Below are positions 23,915 to 35,371 of a stretch of DNA of 64,000 bases, in pieces. How positions within the stretch are numbered: position 1 is the stretch's first letter; each line of letters starts with the position of its first letter. Position numbers and translations under genes: made by a program. The DNA comes from Gentiana macrophylla (Eukaryota > Streptophyta > Magnoliopsida > Gentianales > Gentianaceae). A model generated the notes under the pieces. It made no database searches. It was not told the origin of the DNA and was given only the letters and a program-made list of their open reading frames with translations. The stretch covers positions 35,637,318 through 35,701,317 of the forward strand of contig CM047810.1 in assembly GCA_026214975.1 (NCBI GenBank). The letters are read 5' to 3'.

Positions 23915-23979
23915 TAGATTCTTATCTCTTTCTTTCACTTCTTCGTCAATTTCTGAGAAATTACTTCAAGTTGAAACGG

Positions 23980-24383
23980 ATGTCTGTTCCCGATCCTTTC
24001 TCTGGGCATGCACATATTTTGGGGCATTGTTTACACTTCTTTAGCTAGTTAGAGCATTCCCTCAACACCTACGGCAGAAAATCAAAGTTCTTCATTCCAA
24101 GACGGTTCTAGCCAATCTACTAGCCCTGTGAAGACCAAGAAAGTTCGGACGATCTCATCTAAACCATCAACCGGGGGGCCCGAGTGAGAGATATTCAAAT
24201 CATAATGACGTTGGCTACTATGCAGAAGGTTTGAAAGGATTGCAATATAGACAGCAATGTCTTTAATCAATACATTCCAACCTCCATCGTGAGGGCTTGC
24301 AAGTTGCAACCCTTCTGAAGGATACATCATTGTCTATGTTCAACACTTTAAGTTTGGGCTCGGGTTGACAATGATACATGCAG
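23980..24383 (+). pseudogene. gypsy-type transposon gene, 5-prime half
   Basis: Starts MSVPDPFSGHAH. After several stops and frame changes it reads a segment like the Transposase_28 (putative gypsy type transposon, PF04195) family: NPSEGYIIVYVQHFKFGLG, meaning a short conserved stretch before the loop where the family has a W/F-rich core. The reading frame continues at 50932 on the other side of the 26.5-kb Copia X insertion. These proteins are gag-like products of old plant Gypsy-type elements. Confidence 0.6.
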
Positions 24384-24606
24384 AGTTTGATAAATGAAAC
24401 TAACAGAAAGATGATATCTCCATTGAAGGAGATGAAGAACTTTTCAGATAAAGATAAAGTTGTTTTTCATTGAGATAGATTTTGTTGGTATAGCCATACA
24501 TATAATATCTAGACACACATTCCTATACAACAGAATCTAGTGTGTCAAACTAAGAGACTGCCAAGTGGCATCATCAAACATTTACACTTGGACATTATTA
24601 TTTTCA
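24384..24606 (-). repeat. X 3-prime LTR
   Basis: 223 bp; minus strand begins TGAAAATAATAATGTCC. The inferred other end is CAAACT rather than the usual CA. The alternative end, TTTATCA, would shorten it by 4 bp but lose the target duplication. Confidence 0.85.
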
Positions 24607-24619
24607 GCCCCTCTCAAAC

Positions 24620-24838
24620 GAAACTGTGAATCAACCACATTGAGTTTGCCCTTGAACTTGTCAAACATTGAAATAGACAAAGGTTTAGTGAATATGTGAG
24701 CAACTTGTTCACTGGATGGTATGTAGCAGACTTTGACCTTCTTCTCAAGAACCATGTTCCTAATAAAGTGAACATCCACTTCAATATGCTTTGTTCTAAC
24801 ATGATACACTGGATTTTGTGCTAGATCAGTTTCTAGGG
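24620..24838 (-). pseudogene. X pol, RNase H C-terminus
   Basis: The minus strand reads DLAQNPVYHVRTKHIEVDVH, then VAHIFTKPLSISMFDKFKG, ending near the PPT. Upstream RNase H and all RT are absent; the sequence switches at about 24838 to the Y LTR. Confidence 0.88.
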
Positions 24839-25146
24839 TCAACAAATAAGGGAACTGTCTGTCTACTTCCCGAGGGAAGGAATGGATTCCATATCTGTGA
24901 TAACACAGACTACTCACTCATTCCAAAACAGAGCCAACGAGAAGTGTTAGACCACATACTACGAAGTGATCCACTTCTCGATTACGGAATTATATCGAGA
25001 ACTCAAATCAAATCGGTCCAGCCCTATATGATTATCATCATATATAAATGCCCCATTAGGTACCCTATTACCGACAGTCCGGATAAGACTGTCACACCTA
25101 AAGTGTTCTGGGCTCATCATTAGCAAATTAATCTAGAGACCCGTAC

Positions 25147-25681
25147 TGATGTGCCTAAGTCGTATTTCGGTCCGCGGATCCTCATTCGGGTCTTACCAAC
25201 CACCGACATTAGTGGATGAGGCCATCAGCCATTACTGTCCGCGAGCTCTCAAGTCAAATCAGGACCACGAGCCTTCGGACCCATTCCAAGCCCTCAACCC
25301 TATGCGACGACAGAAAAGGATTAGGGGGCTGGCACGCGATCTCATTTGATAAACGGGTCCGCCAGCGACCTCGATCCTGTGTGGACGCCGCCGAGATATT
25401 CGATCCACTTACCATCTAGATATTTTAGTTTACTTAGCTACTAAGTTTACTCCTCCTATAAATAGGGGAGCCATGTAACTCATTTAAGTCTCGGGAAAAA
25501 TGATATAAAACACAAGGCAAAGCCGAATTGCCCCCGTCTTCGTCTCTTACATTGAACCACCGCCGGAATCCATGGCCGCCGCCAAGCGCCACCAGAAAAC
25601 ATCACTAAAATACACTTTATATAGCCTTATATCCCTTAGTTAAACACTGTTACCGCAAACCTGATGTTTTACGCAACATCA
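25147..25681 (+). repeat. W 5-prime LTR
   Basis: 535 bp, with a TATA box (TATAAATA, 25457-25464) followed by GGGGAGCCATG. Partner at 37380-37915 with TATA at 37691-37698. Confidence 0.93.
25457..25464 (+). promoter_or_regulatory. W LTR TATA box
   Basis: CCTATAAATAGGGG, identical in both LTRs, about 220 bp before the LTR end; the likely core promoter of the element RNA. Confidence 0.7.
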
Positions 25682-25683
25682 GT

Positions 25684-25700
25684 TGGCTCCGTTACCGGGA
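25684..25700 (+). other. W primer-binding site
   Basis: TGGCTCCGTTACCGGGA two bases after the LTR. It resembles the tRNA-Asp-type site TGGCGCCGTTGCCGGGG with three differences. Confidence 0.65.
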
Positions 25701-26880
25701 AATCGACATTTTTCAACGTTTTCCGCCGGATGTAAAAATTCGCGGCTGAAACCGCCCATTTTTGTTTTCCGGCCAAGTCTTCAACAAGATCTACATCTAG
25801 ATCTCAAAATTTTCAGCAAGATCTTCAACCGGATTTCCATGAAAAGTTTCATCCAGATTCTCAGCTACACCTGCGCCATTTTTAGCTTCAAAAGCATCGG
25901 GGATGAAAGCTCGGATTTCAGCCTTGAAAAGCGATTGAAAATCCGCCAGACTTAGCCATGATTGAAGCTCTCTTTCTTCATAACAACTGCTCCAAATTCA
26001 CCCAAGCAAGCGTCTACAGCATCCGCTTCATGTTCACATCTAGTATAGCAATTTACAGCCTCTCACCTCGTTTTCTCAGATTTTGAAACTAATCTGAAAT
26101 GGAAACAACGAGCAAGCAGCATCAAGATTTAAAGGGCTGGATTTAAATAATGGAACACAAATTATGGGACTGACAGAGACTCGTGTCCAGATTCGAATTT
26201 GTTCTGTTTCCGGTCAACTTCGCCTGAGCTGCAAGCTAAAGAAGAAGAAGAAGGTGAAACTAAAAGCTAAGCCCAGCTCTCAGGAAGGCGGACCCAGCCC
26301 TCAGGTATTGCTAAAGAAATCATGGTAACACCTTTGAAAAAGAGTCGAGGTTCTTTAATATTTTTATTTTATTTTATTGGGGCTCATCGATGAGCTGATG
26401 CTGAGAAGCTTGTTACGGGTTTCGTTTCTCTTGTAAACAAAGCTCAAGCCAAAATTCATGAAATTGGAAGTCAAATCCTGGAAAGAATTCAAGAAAAATA
26501 AAAACCCATTTTTCTGGGCAAGAGTAATGAGCTTAAAGTTATTTCCTTAAGATGGATTGATCATGGAGCTCGTGAGTTTGCAGAGATCAAATGTGGGTAA
26601 ACCAAAAGAGGATGGAGAAGATAGTCCATTTGCAAGCTGTGTAGGAAGATTTACGGTTCAATTGGAAATTGGGGAAGGATTAAGGCAAAGGGAAAAAGCT
26701 TTTTTAAAGCAAGAAATTGTCCGATCTTTGTTACAGGGGAGTTAAATGGGACTTTTCCGGGGTTCGATCCTCGGTGAAAACGAGCCCTCAAGCTCTCCAG
26801 GTACGAGCCCTCAACGAGCTCTCTTATAGCAAGCTCTCTGTCAACGAGCCTCTTCAGAATCAATTGTACCGGATAATTCT
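25701..26880 (+). other. W internal region without coding signal
   Basis: About 1.2 kb after the PBS. The longest open stretches (25683-25955, 26557-26745) show no gag, protease or pol motifs. From 26770 a CT-rich repeat around GAGCCCTCAAGCTCTC starts the repeat-dominated part. Confidence 0.55.
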
Positions 26881-26990
26881 AGGTCGGCAAGCTCTAAGTC
26901 TGACCTCAGCAGCTCGGCTAGCTCTAAGTCCGACCTATCGGCCAGCTCTAAGCCCGACCTCGGTCGGCAAGCTCTAAGTCCAATTAAAGC
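26881..26990 (+). repeat. short tandem repeats in W
   Basis: Four copies of GCTCTAAGTC/GCTCTAAGCC with CGACCT, at 26891, 26921, 26945 and 26971 (24-30 bp spacing). Confidence 0.75.
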
Positions 26991-27042
26991 TCGACCTCAA
27001 CATTTGTTTCAGACAAGTTACTCGCAATCTCAATCTTGTCCC

Positions 27043-27505
27043 AAACAAGGGGGCCGCAGGGAGAAATTTTAAAACAGACGGGAATGACTGAATTATACAT
27101 TTATTTTAACCAAGCCATAACGACGACTTGATTAAAACAAGGGCCACACATTGGAATTTTTTGATTCGATTATCAAGTTCAAGTCAGACTTTATTATCGA
27201 TTATTTTTAGCGAGCTCGATATTTAGCGCCCTCGACCTCACCAAAAACAAGGGGGCCATATATCGGATTTTTCGATCAAGTCAAAAAGTGCAACAAAACA
27301 GTCCGATTCGAGACAAGTATTATTATTCCCAAGTATTTTCAAGCGAGCTCGCTTTTTAGCGCCTCAATCTCACCCAAACAAGGGGCCGTCAGATGATTTT
27401 TCGTTTGCTTATTAAGCTCAACCGAAACAAGTAAGGCTTTCAATTCAATTATTTTTAGCAAGTTCGACGCTTTAACATCCTCAACCTCGCTAAAACAAGG
27501 GGCCC
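27043..27505 (+). repeat. degenerate repeats with a PPT-like core
   Basis: Five copies of A(3-5)CAAGG(1-3)GGCC at about 27043, 27135, 27245, 27376 and 27493 (92-131 bp spacing), several preceded by a CGACCTC/CAATCTC-type segment. The core resembles the element PPT. Confidence 0.6.
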
Positions 27506-27646
27506 TATATATATATATATATACACGGACATGTCGGACCCAAAACAAATAACTCGAAAAGATGGAATATTTTGAGCAAAAATAAAGTAAACATTTTATT
27601 ACATGCTCCATGTCGAGCTCATCGACATGGATTTCTCTACAACGAA

Positions 27647-27880
27647 AAGCCCGACAGAGCGTTGCCGGCAACTAAGCCCGACAGAGCGTTGTCGGCGACT
27701 AAGCCCGATAGAGCATAATCGGCGAAAAAGCCTGTCCGCTACATGCACAGCATACAACTAGTGGTTTCCATCAACACTAGTTCAAGCCCGATAGAACGTT
27801 ATCGGCGACTAAGCCCGACAGAGCGTTGTCGGCGACTAAGCCTGACAGAGCGTTGTCGGCGATCAAGCGCGATAAACAGG
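27647..27880 (+). repeat. 27-bp tandem array in W
   Basis: Copies of AAGCCCGACAGAGCGTTGTC start at 27647, 27674 and 27701, then after a 56-bp interruption at 27784, 27811, 27838 and 27865. Spacing within each block is exactly 27 bp. Confidence 0.88.
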
Positions 27881-28756
27881 TCGGCATCATATTTTGGAGT
27901 TCGCCCTCGAGCGAACATTTATAAGCCCGACGCTAGCTCGGCATCATATTTTGGAGTTCGCCCACGAGCGAACCTTCTTATAAGCCCGACCCAGGTCGGC
28001 ATCATATTTGGTGTTCGCCCTCGAGCGAACATTTATAAGCCCGACGCCAGGTCGGCATCATATTTGAGTTCACCCTCGGGCGAACCTTTTTATAAGCCCG
28101 ACGCCAGGTCGGCATCATATTTGGAGTTCGCCCTCGAGCGAACATTTATAAGCCCGACCTCAGCTCGGCATCATATTTTGGAGTTCGCCCTCGAGCGAAC
28201 ATTTATAAGCCCGACGCCAGGTCGGCATCATATTTGGAGTTCACCCTCGGGCGAACCTTCTTATAAGCCCGACGCCAGGTCGGCATCATATTTAGAGTTC
28301 GCCCTCGAGTGAACATTTATAAGCCCGACTCTAGCTCGGCATCATATTTTGGAGTTTGCCCACGAGCGAACCTTCTTATAAGCCCGACACCAGGTCGGCA
28401 TCATATTTGGAGTTCGCCCTCGAGCGAACATTTATAAGCCCGACCTCAGCTCGGCATCATATTTTGGAGTTCGCCCTCGAGCGAACATTTATAAGCCCGA
28501 CACCAGGTCGGCATCATATTTTGGAGTTCGCCCTCGGGCGAACCTTCTTATAAGCCCGACGCCAGGTCGGCATCATATTTAGAGTTCGCCCTCGAGCGAA
28601 CATTTATAAGCCCGACTCTAGCTCGGCATCATATTTTGGAGTTCGCCCTTGAGCGAGCACTTTATAAGCCCGACCTCTAGGTCGGCATTATATTTGGAAC
28701 TCGCCTACGGGCGAACCTTCTTGTAAGACCTACCTATAGGTCGGCATCATATTTTG
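27881..28756 (+). repeat. 57-bp tandem array with higher-order structure
   Basis: Sixteen copies starting TCGGCATCAT at 27881, 27938, 27996, 28052, 28109, 28165, 28222, 28280, 28336, 28395, 28451, 28508, 28567, 28623, 28682 and 28741 (56-59 bp). Type A units carry GCGAACATTTATAAGCCC and type B GCGAACCTTCTTATAAGCCC. The junction variants repeat every five units (28165 to 28451, 28280 to 28567, 28336 to 28623). V inserted into the last unit; the remainder continues at 37109. The ORFs here are repeat translations. Confidence 0.93.
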
Positions 28757-28761
28757 GAGCT

Positions 28762-30476
28762 TGATGACGGTCAAATTGTACCCGTTATTCTACGATCTTT
28801 ATCCCAAATTCTAGGTTGAAAGAGCATTAATGTAGAGATAATAAGTCGTAATATGCCTAATTTATGATACCCCGAGTTACGATTCGTTATTCTCGCATTT
28901 CGATTATTTATTGCATTATTTGGTATTACAAACCATGTTTTTATATGATAAATGCAAAGAGCATTATGGACGGACTACGGAGAAGGAATTAAAGATCCAG
29001 ACAATGCAGAGCCCAAATAGAAGATAGAAGACAAAGCCCAAGAGAAGTGAAGGCTCGGTCGACCGAGCCCAACCATTCGGTCGACCGAGTAGGCTTTGAG
29101 CCCAAAGACATCCAAATAGACACTAAGTCGGTTAGGGTTTAGGAATCCGATCCTTAGTCGGTTTCTAAGTCGGTTTTGAGCTCAGATAAGCACATTGTCA
29201 TTAGTATTATTCATTCATACCTTGATTAAAAATTATTGATAAAAGAGAACTACACATCGAGGGTTTTTCAGCAGTTAGTGGTACGCAACAATGTAAGCCC
29301 TTAATCTTCATGTTTTATTTTCGAGTAATTAATTCTTCTAATTATGTTCTTATCGCTTGAATTAATTAAACATAGCTAGATGATGTGAATCTCGGCTATG
29401 ACGTTAGGAGGTGGTGACACCTTGTCTATAAGTGGTCCCATGACCTACGCCATAATCTAGATTTATTCATGACTCTATGTGATTTAATTAATGTGCATCT
29501 ATGATAGTTTATATAAGTGATGTACGAATTCATCGCTTAACTGCTCGTATGAGGAAACGCCGAGAGGTTGGTTCTAGGATGTAATTAGGGTCGAGTTCGT
29601 CCAGGTGACCGAACAGAGCCGCTCGGTCGATCGAGCCTCGCACTCGGCCGACCGAGCCCTAGTTTCATTAGTTTAATCTGCCACGCCTTTATGGTGGGTC
29701 TAACCTAGTTGAATTTACTTTCTCAAGAGGTATGGCTACGGCCACGCGCGCTCGTCGCTTTTCCATTAGCGTGTTATTAGGAAATACCAATATAAGACGC
29801 CTAGTTCGGCTCACGAACGATCTTTCGGGACTTTCAAAGAAGATCTAGATTAGTTTTGTATTAGGGAATTGTCGACACCTAGTCATACGTGAATCGTAGA
29901 TTAACAAGAGACTTACCGAGTAATTGTTAATAGGACGAGGGCTTGAGCGATCGCTTTAGAAGTACGCCTAACCATAGGAATGTTGCCTGCTGAGGTGTAC
30001 GGTTAATATCGGCATCCTTAGAATATTGAGCGTGTGAGTTATATGAGATGGATACCCAAAAGGTGAAGTCACGTAACAATACCACAAAGATCTAGTAACC
30101 TAACCGGTGCTAAGTCAAGTTAAGGGGATGACTCCGTAGCCAATTAAATATGAATACAAATGATTGACAAGAAATGAGTTAGGTTATCTTATATAAGTTG
30201 TCTTGGTCCAAACGATAACGTTGATAATTGGAAGGTTAATTACGTGTGTATCTTTTAGGTTTGAGTTTGTTTATTTTATTTTGTCTTCTATGTTGGTCTT
30301 AGACCGTTGTTCAATAACGAATTAGGTGAGTTAATTATTTAAACCTAGGGTCCACATTTTGATTCCCTGAGGGATCGACCTTGATTCACCATCGCTATGC
30401 TATGATGTACCTAGTGCTATTGCTAGTATTTGGTGGTCAAGTAAAATAAATTTATAACCTGATTAGACCGCAATCA
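28762..30476 (+). repeat. V 5-prime LTR
   Basis: 1,715 bp. Contains paired TCGGTCGACCGA-type palindromes at 29055-29088 and 29623-29655. The region homologous to the 3-prime LTR TATA box reads GAGCTCAGATAAG here. Confidence 0.95.
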
Positions 30477-30482
30477 AGTTTT

Positions 30483-30499
30483 TGGCGCCGTTGCCGGGG
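30483..30499 (+). other. V primer-binding site
   Basis: TGGCGCCGTTGCCGGGG, a full match to the complement of the 3-prime end of plant tRNA-Asp, as in Athila and Tat elements. Confidence 0.92.
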
Positions 30500-30964
30500 A
30501 ATCAATGGCTCAATGATTGTTTAAGTAATTAATTTTATCTACGTCGTTTTTGTTAATTTTTGTTGCATTATTTATTTTTCTTTTCTGACGAATTATCTGT
30601 ACTTGTATGCTGTAAGAGGATTAAAGCAGGAATGGGGAGGATGTTCGTTCGGTCGACCGAACGTATTCACTCGGTCGACCGAGCCTCTTCCAGTTTTGAT
30701 TCTATATACAGTTTTGTTTCCCAGTGTTCTGTTTCCCTCTGTTTGTAGGTTGTAAGTTTGACAACAGTATGAGCAATCATACTGTTTGTCAATTTACTAA
30801 TTGTTTATTGTTTTTTCAAACATTGCAGATAATTCGAAGTAAATCACTGACTTAAACTGCCCAAGATCAGAAAAATATCATCAACCAGTTTTCTTGAAGC
30901 CAAAGAAGAAGTTAAGGTTTTACGAACCAAAACTACACCTAAAAAGCCGTTAACACCAAAGCTC

Positions 30965-31648
30965 ATGGAAAGGATAGAAAAGATGAAAGCAAAAATCCGA
31001 GAGGCGAGGAAATCAAGAGAGGCTAAAGAAGCCCATTGGCGAAGAGGTATGTCTATTTTGAATCCAGAGGAAATTTCTTCGGATTCTGATTCAGCTTTAG
31101 ATTATGTTGATTACATGTCCGAGATAGAATCTGAGTCAGAGGGTAGCACAGCTAGGAAGAGCCCTGTTGTCATCTGTTCTAGAGATGAAATATTGATTAA
31201 AGACGAGTCTCGATCGATGCAAAAGTTAAGCGCACTCCGAGTTTTTATGGTTGAAGTAACCCTAGAACAAACCCATCTAGGTTTAGCCTCGATTGATTCC
31301 GGTTCAAGCCTTAATATCTTTCCTAAAAGCCTTTGTGATAGGAATTTCATTTTAACACCCACTAACACCCCGCCCCAAGTTAGATTAGCGGATGGAACTA
31401 GGACAATCATGACTGGGAGACTCAATAACATGATTATTGGTGTGGGGCAATTACGGTTTAAGATAGACATAATGGTAATGGAAATCGAGGAACATCCTGA
31501 ATGCCCAATTATTTTGGGTAGGTCGTTTATCAACACCGCTTCAGAGCCTTCATACGGATGACCGGACATACGAGATAGTATCTTGCTTTGATGCCAAGGG
31601 TTCTCGAGTGTTATGGGATAACAGATCCAAATTTCCTGCACCGCAAGT
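30965..31648 (+). pseudogene. V gag-protease remnant
   Basis: An open frame of 198 codons from 30965 has a basic, helical N-terminus (KMKAKIREARKSREAKEAHW) and an acidic Ser-rich linker. A retropepsin-like domain follows: LGLASIDSGSSLNIFPKSL holds the catalytic DSG, and CPIILGRSFI is the Athila-type C-terminal motif. A frame change near 31550 continues it to a stop at about 31648 (VSCFDAKGSRVLWDNRSKFP). The protease would cleave the polyprotein. Normal Athila gag-pol is several times longer; nothing after the protease remains. Confidence 0.72.
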
Positions 31649-32936
31649 GTGAATGTGATAGAAGTAGTTGGTTCGGAGAAGCTTGATGCCATTCAAGGGT
31701 TAGGAAAGGATGTCGATGATGACGTCGATGATAAAGATGAAAAGGAAGTCCTTACTATTCTAAGTCGGAACAGTCGGTTCACCTGCGCCACCTTTGCCAA
31801 TATTGAAGCGTGAGACCTACCTAAGGATAGGAGGACCAGAGCGAAGAAACGAACTAGGAGAGTTCGTAACAAAAGCTCATCGAAATCAGAGACAAATCCA
31901 AAAGTAGGCGCTTGTCTGGATGGTCAATTCGACTGTCTTTTCATTGGACTGAAATCCAAAGGAAGGGCACTCAGAGAAAAGACGGCCAAACTTTTTCGTG
32001 AAAGCCGGCCGGGTGAAAGCCTGGCAAGTCAAGCGGCGTGTTTAGGAGTGATGATTTTGGAAGTCGAGCTATAGACTCGTAAATTTAGAATTTTTCTTGT
32101 TTCATTTCATTTTAGTTCATTTTAATTTTCTTTTATTTTTAATTAATTTTTGTTAGAATAAAAGTAACGTAGAATGACGAGAGTTTTTTTTATTTTTGCC
32201 GTGTTCCAATGACCATTGGGTTACGGATGTGCAAAAAGTTTTTTTTTTTACTCGAATCATTCTAACTTGAAGTAGAGTAGGCAGCGAAATCATTATAAAG
32301 TGTATTGATGATGAGAAATTGATGAAAAGATGCTGAGTTTGAAATTTGTATTATTTGGAAAAAGTGAAGATTTGTATGTTAATGGATTGTGGTTGGATTA
32401 TTCAATTTTCTTGGTAAGGATTTTTCAATTTGTGACATAATAATTTTGATAGACTTATGTGTTCTACTTTGCAAAATTGCGTGTGTATCAAATTGAGGAG
32501 GTCAACTATCATTTATTTTTACACATCCCAATTTTTCATTCCCAAAGACACCTTTTTCATTTTCTCCATTAATTTATTCCTCCAACAAAACCATTCCACT
32601 CCTCAATCCTTGCCTTTCTATCTCCACCAATCACCTTCCACCATTTCAAACCTTTCACTTTCCACATCTTTCTATTTAAACCTCTTTCTTTTTCTCTTCA
32701 TCATTCCCACACCAAAACATCTTCATCTTCTCCAAATCCCAAATTTTCTTTTTTTCCTTTCTCTCCATAAATTTCCATTTCTAATTTTTCTCATCACTTC
32801 CATCCAAAAATTGGGGATAGTAATCTAAATGATCCCCTCAAATATCACAAATTGTGCCTGCTCGTGTCTCTCAAGGATTATCCAACCCAGTCATCACAGG
32901 GAAGACCTAAACCTCAAAGAAGAAAGCTTCACCGCC
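31649..32936 (+). other. V internal region replacing pol
   Basis: No RT, RNase H or integrase motif. It includes a TATTTAAA box at 32673-32680 followed by about 90 bp of pyrimidine-rich sequence, which may be an internal promoter for the downstream ORF. The 32457-32828 ORF is low-complexity Phe/Leu/Ser/Pro from CT-rich DNA. Confidence 0.5.
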
Positions 32937-32993
32937 TCGGTCGACCGAACTTATCTCGCTCGGTCAACCGAGGCCCTTCTCTCGGTCGACCGA
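32937..32993. repeat. triple TCGGTCGACCGA palindrome cluster
   Basis: Three copies at 32937-32948, 32960-32971 (one change) and 32982-32993, centre spacing 23 and 22 bp, just before the PF20167-like ORF. Confidence 0.9.
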
Positions 32994-33049
32994 GAGCTTC
33001 CAACCGCCGCATCATTCTCGCTGGCGTGCCTGCTTCTGCTCAGCTTCTG

Positions 33050-33972
33050 CAGCTTATGCCACCAAGACGCCGATCCTCCGCCCATTTTGTAGCGATGACG
33101 ATGCCATTCCTTTGATCAACGGGTACCGCAATTCGCTAGTCAAGAAGTATTTTCGGTTTATCGGAATTTTTTCAACAACTCGCCGTACACCGGGCTCGGG
33201 ATTAGATTTGACCAATCGCGTCAAGAGTCGCTCGATCTCGTGGACTACTATCGCGGGCAAGAGGTTGTTGCGCCACCTGCCAAGTCAATGTCGATCGGGT
33301 AAGAGAATTTTATTCTTATTTACGCGCTCACCCACACACGACCTAATTTAGTCCAAGTTCGTGGCAAGTCCATTGTTATTACTCCGGGACAATTAATAAT
33401 TATTATGGTCTCGACACCCGGAGGAAGAGCCGAGTACACCGCCACGCTTTGATGAGTCCGATGCGTGGTTGGAGGAGGTTGGTGCCCATCTCGGGATAGC
33501 ATGGACAATAGGAGAAGTCGCTCGCACTTTTGAGGAGCCATATTTTAGGCGATGGGAAGACAAGTGCTTACACAGGCTTATCCGTTCTAACATTATTCCG
33601 GCTAAGCATGTGTCTACAGTATATTATGCACATGCTACGCTGATGTACTGGTTGAGCAGAGGATGGCCGGTTAATATTGGGGCACTTATGCGTTCTGAGA
33701 TGACTGCCGATGCCCGCAAGCCTAGACACATGCTGCCCTATGGTTCATTGATCACTTCATTTTGTGAGGCAGCTGAGTGCCCAGTGCTAGGCAGTGACTC
33801 TTATGTTAGGCCCATGCCTATCCTTTCTTTGGATTCTGTGGCACCACCTCTTGTGCACCCTGATGATGACGGTCCAGGGGATGACGATGCACAATTCCAA
33901 GATTTTCCTGAAGCGGATCCTAATGTTCTTCCATTAGCTTTCATTGATCCGAACGATATACCTTCGGACTAA
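33050..33972 (+). pseudogene. V PF20167-like ORF (putative plant transposon protein)
   Basis: N-terminal part MPPRRRSS then INGYRNSLVKKYFRFIGIF. After frame changes near 33130-33470 comes an open frame from 33469: HRLIRSNIIPAKHVSTVYYA, GWPVNIGALM, and MLPYGSLITSFCEAAECPV. An acidic tail follows, with a stop at 33972. This is the pattern of the putative plant transposon protein domain found in Athila-type gag or env-like positions. Molecular function is unknown. The C-terminal 168 codons are intact. Confidence 0.7.
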
Positions 33973-35371
33973 GCATCCGTGGTTCAGTGATCTTTTAATT
34001 TTCTCTTTATCAATGTGTTTGATTTCGCTGTACCAATAAGTTAAGTGTGTTGTATGGAGTTCGTTTTTCATTTCCTAATGAATAAGATTTGTCTTATTTA
34101 GTGTGTTGGATTTTTGTGCATTATTTTCACTATAATTATTCAATATGGGCTTAAATATGTTTAAGGAAATTATTATACCTTTTACGGGCCATTTGACATG
34201 ATTATATTTTTTCTCGACTAACCCATCGTAACGCTGCTCAAAATTTTGTGTTAAAGATGTTTGTTGCAGAGGTTGCATTTTATCGCAGCTTGGTAATCAG
34301 ATTTGTCTCCATCCCAATTCTTCGGAGTTCCCCACGACTTGTTCCGTTCCCGCGCTTATCCAAAGCTAAGTTCCTATTTTTGCTCTTTATTGTTATACAT
34401 TGAGGACAATGCATGGTTTAAGTGGGGGGTACGAGTCACTTAGCTCACTTAGCTTGCTCGAATAAGCTTCTTTATATCAAATAATATAATAAATGAGTAA
34501 AATTTAAACTTTTGAACATAGAATCACATTTACTTTTGTGAGGTCCCCGAATATTGTATTTAATAAGGAAAGAACCATGGTTCATGAGTACATGATCACT
34601 TTATACTTTTGCGATACAATTCTAGTAAACTTAATGATATTCATGTTATATGTTGCGAGTAGTTATTTATTATTCAATTACTCAATAAATGAATCGATGA
34701 ATATTGCGCTTATAATAAAAAAATGTATAATTTTATGTGTACTTTATGTAGATGATTGGTTATGTAAACTTAGTGTCAATATCTATCTGCTGATGTATTC
34801 TGATATTCTTGCCAATAAAAGCGGAGTAATAAGCTTGAGACGTACCTGTGTTTTAGCAAAATGTTAAACACTGGGCTTGTAGTAACATTACCAAAGTAGC
34901 CCCGCGCTTGTGGTAATATTCAATGCTATGCATAATCTAAGATAGGGAGATACTCTAAAAAGTTTCCTTCCTTGAGATTGATAGTATTTGAAAAATATGA
35001 AGACATGAAAAGAATATTCAACTCTTTAAGAGGCTTTGAGTAGTACTCGGTCTCCAAGTCCAAAAACCCTATAGATACGCTCTTGCTTATTGTTCTAGTG
35101 CTTTAACCATAGCGAGGCATAAGAAGTATGAATGCTGATGTTGGTAGGTTGAGATTTCGAAGTTAGCGTAAACTCTAATCTTGCTACATTCATATACAAC
35201 TAATGCACATGCACACATCACCTCGATTCATAGTGAGTAATGAATAATGGATATCTTATGAGCATAAACAATATAAGTTGATTCGAGTTTCTTGTGTTAG
35301 TATAATTTGACCATTGGAAAATGATTATATGGGGAATAACTTATTGATACTTTGATCGGGACGATCAAAGG
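33973..35371 (+). other. V 3-prime untranslated region
   Basis: 1.4 kb of AT-rich non-coding DNA between the last ORF and the PPT. It contains a second PPT-like tract at 34417-34430. Otherwise no feature was recognised. Confidence 0.6.
34417..34430 (+). other. internal PPT-like tract
   Basis: TTTAAGTGGGGGGT preceded by TTGAGGACAATGCATGG. It is nearly the same as the terminal PPT (CTAAGTGGGGGGTAGT) 950 bp later. Athila-type elements often keep such a second tract after the gag or env-like ORF. Confidence 0.6.

Noticed and set aside
27743..28553. Long plus-strand ORFs with a 19-residue repeat
   Set aside because: They translate the 57-bp array; 56-59 bp spacing breaks the frame between units, and no start context or domain is present.
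27647..28756. Regular direct repeats resembling a CRISPR array
   Set aside because: Units are contiguous with no unique spacers, in a plant genome, and lie inside an LTR element.
32457..32828. 123-codon ORF rich in Phe, Leu and Ser
   Set aside because: Translation of CT-rich low-complexity DNA in the V internal region; no domain.
34538..34867. 109-codon ORF after the V second ORF
   Set aside because: Hydrophobic by AT-rich composition; no start context, no homologue recognised, lies in the 3-prime untranslated region.
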